Of a DNA stretch of 9,900 bases, positions 6,269 through 9,900 are shown piece by piece. The notes beneath the pieces were generated by a model. That model was not told the origin of the DNA, searched no databases, and saw nothing but the letters and a program-made list of their open reading frames with translations. The DNA is from Bacillota bacterium (lineage in GTDB: Bacteria; Bacillota; Clostridia; Tissierellales; Sedimentibacteraceae), in NCBI GenBank assembly GCA_023416855.1, contig JAEZGU010000097.1:1-9900 (forward strand). Reading direction: 5' to 3'. The translations under genes were made by a program, and so were the position numbers. Within the stretch, counting starts at the first letter, position 1; each line of letters starts with the position of its first letter.

Positions 6269-6706
6269 ATGAAAAATATGATTGTTAATATACTAATTTT
6301 AATATTAATGTTTAACATTATTATGATAATTTTTCCTGAGGGTAAGACTCAGAAGTTTTGCCGTATAGCAATAAAAATTTTTATCATGATTTATATTTTA
6401 GATAATATATTTTTAAATGGAAGCATTAATATAAACTTATTAAATGATTTATCAACTTTAGAAACGTCATATGAAAGGGAAGTTACACTTAGCAGCATTG
6501 ACCGTACTTTTATAGACTCCATAAACAAAGATTACTTTGAAGGAGATGATGTAGTAAAAAATATTTCATTAAATTTTACAGAGGATATGGATATAAGGGC
6601 TGTAGTAACTTTAAATAAACTGTTGAGTATTGATGAGGTAAATGAATTAAAAACAAACATAGCTGATATCTTTCATATAAATTTAAAAGACATATATGTG
6701 CAATAA
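6269..6706 (+). CDS. spoIIIAF: Stage III sporulation protein AF
   Basis: SpoIIIAF is a membrane protein with a ring-building-like domain, part of the mother-cell channel. The predicted 145 residues have two membrane helices at the N-terminus (about 5-22 and 32-48) followed by a soluble alpha/beta domain (about 85-145) ending INLKDIYVQ. ATG 6269 is preferred over the in-frame TTG at 6257, because the latter lies inside spoIIIAE and has no ribosome binding site; GGGTAG (6259-6264) is close to 6269. The family is weakly conserved, so gene order adds weight to the assignment. Confidence 0.9.
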   Translation: MKNMIVNILILILMFNIIMIIFPEGKTQKFCRIAIKIFIMIYILDNIFLNGSININLLNDLSTLETSYEREVTLSSIDRTFIDSINKDYFEGDDVVKNISLNFTEDMDIRAVVTLNKLLSIDEVNELKTNIADIFHINLKDIYVQ

Positions 6707-6735
6707 CTTATATGAATAGAATAGTGGAGGCACAC

Positions 6736-7296
6736 ATGAATAATTTTTTAAATATATTTAAAGAAAATAAAAATTTAAAATATGCAGTTAACATTTTTAT
6801 TTTATTAGTTATTATTTCTTTAATTTTGAGGCTTGATACATCAAAAATAACCGGTTCAGCATCTGATAACATTTCAAATAATATAATGGAAAAAGAAATG
6901 ACTACTGATAATTATGTAATTTCATTAGAGGAAAGGTTAGAAAAAATTTTAAGCAAAATTGAGCATATGCAAAGTGTTGATGTAATGATATACACAAAAA
7001 AAACTCCTGAATTGAAACCTGTATATGATGAAAATTATAGCAATGAAACAAATATCGAAATAGGTACACACCGATCTAAAAGAGAGCTGAAACGAGAAAC
7101 TAAACAAAATCAAGTGATACTTGGGGGCGATAACCACATTGTGGAAAAATTATATGAATATCCTGAAATATCAGGAGTCTTGGTTGTCGCAAAATATAAT
7201 GGTGATAGAGATATTTATACAACACTTATGAGTTGTGTAAAAACTTTATTAGATATCAATATAAATGATATTGAAATAGTGCTTACCAACAATTAG
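6736..7296 (+). CDS. spoIIIAG: Stage III sporulation protein AG
   Basis: SpoIIIAG forms a large oligomeric ring in the space between mother cell and forespore, and is related to type III secretion ring proteins. This copy has 186 residues: a short cytoplasmic N-terminus, one membrane helix (about 16-33), and an extracytoplasmic ring-building domain. The domain halves are YVISLEERLEKILSKIEHM (60-78) plus VDVMIYTKK, and SGVLVVAKYNGD...LMSCVKTLLDININDIEIV (146-182). Between them is a polar insertion (about 90-130), as expected for the beta-triangle insertion of SpoIIIAG. ATG 6736 is chosen because GTGGAGG (6724-6730) stands five bases before it; the in-frame ATG at 6712 has no ribosome binding site. 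Confidence 0.95.
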   Translation: MNNFLNIFKENKNLKYAVNIFILLVIISLILRLDTSKITGSASDNISNNIMEKEMTTDNYVISLEERLEKILSKIEHMQSVDVMIYTKKTPELKPVYDENYSNETNIEIGTHRSKRELKRETKQNQVILGGDNHIVEKLYEYPEISGVLVVAKYNGDRDIYTTLMSCVKTLLDININDIEIVLTNN

Positions 7297-7317
7297 TTGT
7301 GGCAAGTAATAAAGAAG

Positions 7318-7331
7318 TAAAACATGTTTTA
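7318..7331. repeat. 14-bp perfect palindrome between spoIIIAG and spoIIIAH
   Basis: TAAAACATGTTTTA is a perfect palindrome in the 55-base gap before spoIIIAH, the largest gap inside the operon, and ends 20 bases before the ATG. It could be an operator, an RNA-processing hairpin (with little loop) or chance in AT-rich DNA. No convincing promoter accompanies it. Confidence 0.35.
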
Positions 7332-7351
7332 AACTAACTAAGGGGGTAATT

Positions 7352-8092
7352 ATGATTATGAGAAAGGAAACATTAGTATTTTTAACTTCTTTGGCAATAA
7401 TATTTATAATTGGATATGTAAATATGTCAATGGTGCCGGAGAATCCATTTGATTTAAATGATATATCACAAATAGAGGAAGTAAATAAGTCTGATTTGAA
7501 TGAAGATATAGCACAAATAATCGAAGGTGACTTAGCAGAATTAGGGGGAAATGATTTAGTTAAGGTTTTAGAACAAACCGATAAGTCAGATATCGAAGTT
7601 AAACCACCTGTTAACGGTCCTGAACTTGTACAAGAAACTGAAGAAGAATTAGATTATGTAATTCTTGGTGATATTACGGATATTTTAAACAAGGACTCAG
7701 TTGAAGCATCTTCAGAGGGTATTTTAAGTAAGTTAAACATAAACTTTGCTAATTTTAAGTTAAATAGAGATAAAGGTAATATGGATGTAATTGACCATCT
7801 AGAAAAAAGCATAAGCAATGATTCTATTTCAGCTGAAACAAAAAGTCAATTTGAAGCATTGCTACTTAATAAAAATGAATACATACAAACTGAAAGCAGC
7901 ATTGAAATGATGCTTCAATCAAAGGGTTACAACGAGACAATTGTAATTGTAGATTCAGATATGATTAAAGTTGTAACAAACGACACAATTGAACAGGCTG
8001 ATGCAACCAAAATAAAAGATGTTATTGTATCAGAAACAAATTATGAACCGGCACAAATAAAAATAGTAAAATTTGATAATATTGATTTGTAA
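7352..8092 (+). CDS. spoIIIAH: Stage III sporulation protein AH
   Basis: SpoIIIAH is the mother-cell protein whose extracytoplasmic YscJ/FliF-like domain meets forespore SpoIIQ, zipping the two membranes and forming the channel. The 246 residues comprise one membrane helix (about 8-25), a long acidic linker (about 28-118, rich in Asp and Glu), and the ring-building domain (about 135-244). That domain shows the long helix MDVIDHLEKSISND (144-157) through IEMMLQSKGY (184-193), the strand TIVIVDSDMIKVVT (196-209), then a helix and strand ending PAQIKIVKF. The linker is longer than the minimum needed, typical of clostridial copies. A strong AAGGGGGT (7340-7347) precedes the ATG. The stop TAA (8090-8092) lies within the -35 box of the next promoter. 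Confidence 0.96.
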   Translation: MIMRKETLVFLTSLAIIFIIGYVNMSMVPENPFDLNDISQIEEVNKSDLNEDIAQIIEGDLAELGGNDLVKVLEQTDKSDIEVKPPVNGPELVQETEEELDYVILGDITDILNKDSVEASSEGILSKLNINFANFKLNRDKGNMDVIDHLEKSISNDSISAETKSQFEALLLNKNEYIQTESSIEMMLQSKGYNETIVIVDSDMIKVVTNDTIEQADATKIKDVIVSETNYEPAQIKIVKFDNIDL

Positions 8093-8115
8093 ACAGATAT
8101 AATTTCTGATATAAT
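8087..8115 (+). promoter_or_regulatory. Sigma-A promoter of the yqhY-like gene
   Basis: TTGTAA (8087-8092), a 17-base spacer, and TATAAT (8110-8115) with TGA just before it (extended -10). A second GATATAAT at 8096-8103 repeats the -10 region and could pair with TTGATA (8073-8078), though at 19 bases. Transcription would start near 8122, only about 13 bases before the ATG, so the ribosome binding site would lie at the very 5' end if this start is right; the upstream -10 would give a longer leader. Confidence 0.6.
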
Positions 8116-8134
8116 CTTTTATGGAGGTGCTAAT

Positions 8135-8524
8135 ATGGATAACGAAAACATAGGTCAAGTTAAAATATCTGATGATGTAGTTATTATTATTGCAGGTATT
8201 GCAACCAGTTCAGTTAAAGGTGTAAGTACAACTCGTACTGGTGTTGCTGAAGGTATTTCAAACTTGTTCTCTAAAAATAATTATTCTAAGGGAATCAAGG
8301 TGGAAATAAATGAGAATATTGCTGTTTTGGATATTTTTATAAACGTAGAATACGGCCATAAAATCAGTGAAGTAGCCAGAGAAGTTCAATCCTGTGTAAA
8401 AAAAGAAATTGAAACAATGACTGATATGGAAGTAGCTGCAGTTAACGTGCATGTACTTAACATTATACAAGAAAAAGACAAAGATAAAGATAAAGAGCTT
8501 ATTGAAGCTGATATAGTTGAATAA
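8135..8524 (+). CDS. yqhY: Asp23/Gls24 family protein (YqhY-like)
   Basis: This 129-residue protein belongs to the Asp23/Gls24 (DUF322) family, named after the abundant alkaline-shock protein of Staphylococcus. The family features are the N-terminal GQVKISDDVVIIIAGIATS (7-25), VKGVSTT (27-33), and VLDIFINVEYGHKISEVARE (64-83). YqhY of Bacillus lies beside accB-accC and influences fatty-acid synthesis through acetyl-CoA carboxylase; that role here is inference. The last 18 residues form a highly charged tail with repeated Lys-Asp pairs (114-120), encoded by short GATAAA-type repeats. GGAGGTG (8123-8129) sets the ATG. It follows spoIIIAH after 42 bases, without a terminator, and precedes nusB. 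It is likely a cytoplasmic housekeeping protein with its own promoter. Confidence 0.9.
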   Translation: MDNENIGQVKISDDVVIIIAGIATSSVKGVSTTRTGVAEGISNLFSKNNYSKGIKVEINENIAVLDIFINVEYGHKISEVAREVQSCVKKEIETMTDMEVAAVNVHVLNIIQEKDKDKDKELIEADIVE

Positions 8525-8541
8525 AGAATAAATATCCCTCA

Positions 8542-8574
8542 TATAGATTGACAATTTTATTTTGTCAATCTATA
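8542..8574. repeat. 13-bp perfect inverted repeat over the nusB promoter
   Basis: TATAGATTGACAA (8542-8554) and TTGTCAATCTATA (8562-8574) are perfect inverted repeats around a seven-base loop. There is no T-run after the stem, so it is not a standard terminator. The left arm contains the TTGACA -35 box, and the right arm runs into the TATAAT -10 box. It may serve as a DNA operator, or as an RNA hairpin in transcripts reading from yqhY into nusB. Confidence 0.8.
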
Positions 8575-8576
8575 AT
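8548..8576 (+). promoter_or_regulatory. Perfect-consensus sigma-A promoter of nusB
   Basis: TTGACA (8548-8553) and TATAAT (8571-8576) are both perfect and separated by 17 bases, the ideal spacing. Transcription would start near 8583, giving a leader of about 24 bases that carries the GGAGG site. Such an unbroken consensus is rare and suggests strong or repressible expression of nusB and the TsaD-like gene. Confidence 0.8.
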
Positions 8577-8606
8577 TGCGTTAAAGAGAAATTTTACGGA
8601 GGAAAA

Positions 8607-9011
8607 ATGAAGCGAAAAGAAACAAGAGAAGAAGCAGTGAAGATTTCATACTGTATGGATATTAATAAAGATTTTGATAAAAACCTTCCATGTAAATTTA
8701 TCAATCATTTTGAAATAGAAGATGTAGATACTGAATACCTCAATAAAACCATTGACGATTTAATTGATAATATTGAAGTAATAGACAAGTACATAACAGA
8801 TAATTCAAAGGATTGGAAGATTAACAGAATTGCAAAGGTTGATTTAGCAGTATTAAGGGTAGCTATTGCAGAAATATTGTATAACGATCAAATTCCTGAA
8901 AGTGTTTCTATAAATGAAGCAGTTGAAATCAGTAAAAAATACTCTAACGAGGATTCCCACAAGTTTATAAATGGAATTTTGGGAACTGTTGTTAGAAGCA
9001 TAAGTCAATGA
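8607..9011 (+). CDS. nusB: Transcription antitermination factor NusB
   Basis: NusB binds NusE (ribosomal protein S10) and boxA RNA to promote antitermination, chiefly of rRNA operons. The 134-residue, all-helical protein has the usual size. Family signatures are the basic start MKRKETREEAVKISYCMD (1-18), then the strongly conserved C-terminal half: WKINRIAKVDLAVLRVAIAE (70-89), PESVSINEAVEISKKYS (97-113) and KFINGILGTVVR (119-130). I start at ATG 8607, which is served by GGAGG (8598-8602), not at the in-frame TTG at 8562, which lies inside the promoter stem. The stop overlaps the start of the next gene (ATGA, 9008-9011), so the two are probably translated together. Confidence 0.96.
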   Translation: MKRKETREEAVKISYCMDINKDFDKNLPCKFINHFEIEDVDTEYLNKTIDDLIDNIEVIDKYITDNSKDWKINRIAKVDLAVLRVAIAEILYNDQIPESVSINEAVEISKKYSNEDSHKFINGILGTVVRSISQ

Positions 9012-9900
9012 ATCACTATATATTAGGAATTGATACAAGCGCTTATACAACTTCTATAGCTGTAATAGATCAAGAAACCAATGAAATAATAGAAAACAAA
9101 CGAAAAATACTAACAGTACCCATGGGTCAAAAAGGATTGAGACAACAGGATGCTGTTTTTCAGCATATGAAAAATTTTTATGAACTGTACTATGATATGA
9201 GTATAGTTTTTAATAATATAAAAACAGTTTCTGTTAGTTCCAAACCAAGAAACATAGAAGGTTCATATATGCCTGTATTTACTGTGGGACAAAATTTTGG
9301 AAAAATAATAGCCAAAACATTAAATTGCAATTACTTAGAATATTCTCATCAGGAAAATCATATAGCAGCATCCCTTTTGCACAATTACAAAGAAATAAAC
9401 AACAATATTATAGCAATACACATTTCTGGAGGAACAACAGAGTTCCTACAAGTTAGCAAAGCAAAAAAGGGTTATGATGCAAAGATTGTTGGAGGAAGCA
9501 AGGATATTACCTATGGTCAACTAATAGATAGGATAGGTATTTTACTTGATTTTCAGTTTCCATGTGGTCTACATATGGAAAAACATTTATATGATAATAA
9601 TATTATTGATGAAATAAAAACTCCAAAAATAAGCGGCGATGAATATATCAACTTATCAGGTATGGAAAACTATTATACTAATTTATACTTATCAAAAAAA
9701 TACAGTAAAGAATCAATTATTAATTCACTTTTTACTTATATAGCAGATAGCATAGTGCATATTATAAATAAGCTAAATATCAGTTCTACTATTGAAACAA
9801 TAATAATAACAGGCGGAGTAGCTTCTAATTCATTTATCAGAAAACATATATTGAATAATTTAGACAAAAATATCAATATATTATTGCCGACTAAAGAAAA
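9008..9900 (+). CDS. TsaD/Kae1-like (Gcp family) protein, divergent paralogue, 3' end missing
   Basis: The frame runs from ATG 9008 through the window edge (297 complete codons). The fold is that of the Kae1/TsaD/YgjD ATPases, whose main member makes t6A37 in tRNA. Visible family parts are the N-terminal ASKHA phosphate-loop strand YILGIDTSAYTTSIAV (4-19), the putative metal motif HQENH (114-118), SGGTTE (140-145), and the C-terminal IIITGGVASNS (265-275). It departs from true TsaD: the start reads DTSAYTT rather than ETSCDET. The stretch after it (GQKGLRQQDAVFQH, 40-53) replaces the usual HGGVVPE-type segment, and the DDAAGEAFD helix is replaced by ITYGQLID (167-174). It is therefore likely a second, divergent copy of unknown function, seen beside nusB in other clostridia as I recall. 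No strong ribosome binding site precedes it; the ATGA overlap with nusB suggests coupling. Confidence 0.85.
   Translation, partial: MNHYILGIDTSAYTTSIAVIDQETNEIIENKRKILTVPMGQKGLRQQDAVFQHMKNFYELYYDMSIVFNNIKTVSVSSKPRNIEGSYMPVFTVGQNFGKIIAKTLNCNYLEYSHQENHIAASLLHNYKEINNNIIAIHISGGTTEFLQVSKAKKGYDAKIVGGSKDITYGQLIDRIGILLDFQFPCGLHMEKHLYDNNIIDEIKTPKISGDEYINLSGMENYYTNLYLSKKYSKESIINSLFTYIADSIVHIINKLNISSTIETIIITGGVASNSFIRKHILNNLDKNINILLPTKE

Noticed and set aside
6712..6735. spoIIIAG start at ATG 6712
   Set aside because: No Shine-Dalgarno sequence precedes it, while GTGGAGG stands at the right distance from ATG 6736.
8470..8512. Short tandem GACAAA/GATAAA repeats as a mobile or CRISPR-like repeat
   Set aside because: They only encode the Lys-Asp tail of the Asp23-family protein and have no spacer structure.
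8258..8554. 98-codon open frame on the - strand
   Set aside because: Antisense to the Asp23-family gene, low-complexity Phe/Tyr/Ile-rich product, no supporting signals.
8542..8574. Inverted repeat as the terminator of yqhY
   Set aside because: The stem is long but AU-rich and is followed by AATTGCG rather than a T-run; it overlaps a perfect promoter, which explains its position better.
8562..8606. Longer NusB beginning at TTG 8562
   Set aside because: That start lies inside the promoter hairpin upstream of the predicted transcription start and has no ribosome binding site; ATG 8607 has GGAGG and the expected NusB N-terminus.

Overview
The window looks like chromosome from an AT-rich, endospore-forming Firmicute of the class Clostridia (or the related Tissierellia). 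The evidence is a complete spoIIIAA-AH operon, a short type A-like RNase P RNA, strong GGAGG-type ribosome binding sites, intrinsic terminators and a T-box-free, riboswitch-controlled vitamin transporter. Genus cannot be fixed from the sequence alone.

Left part (1-720, + strand): the last 30 codons of a gene that resembles the C-terminus of a YfcE-type metallophosphoesterase, then rnpB (RNase P RNA) with its own promoter and terminator, then a 30-codon gene for a hydrophobic/arginine-rich micropeptide that ends at a bidirectional terminator. Middle part (717-2930, - strand): an MFS transporter with a clean sigma-A promoter carrying a 12-bp palindrome at the predicted start of transcription, and the riboflavin ECF S-component RibU behind an FMN riboswitch that ends in an intrinsic terminator. 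Each has its own terminator, and the two terminators share the same GACGC/GCGTC stem.

Right part (3087-9900, + strand): spoIIIAA, AB, AC, AD, AE, AF, AG and AH, tightly packed and often overlapping. They encode the mother-cell half of the channel (SpoIIIA-SpoIIQ, type III-secretion-like) that links mother cell and forespore. AA is the ATPase, AB to AF are membrane components, and AG and AH carry the ring-building domains. Then follow an Asp23/YqhY-family gene, nusB, and a divergent TsaD/Kae1-like gene cut by the window end. The last three are housekeeping in character. The sequence supports separate sigma-A promoters before yqhY and, strikingly, before nusB, where a TTGACA-17-TATAAT promoter sits inside a 13-bp perfect inverted repeat.

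Most of the window is conserved, known biology. I see no CRISPR array, transposon, phage or defence system. The parts that are not explained by known families are the micropeptide at 577-669, the inverted repeat promoter of nusB, the TsaD-like paralogue with altered active-site motifs, and several dyad-symmetric sites in promoter regions.
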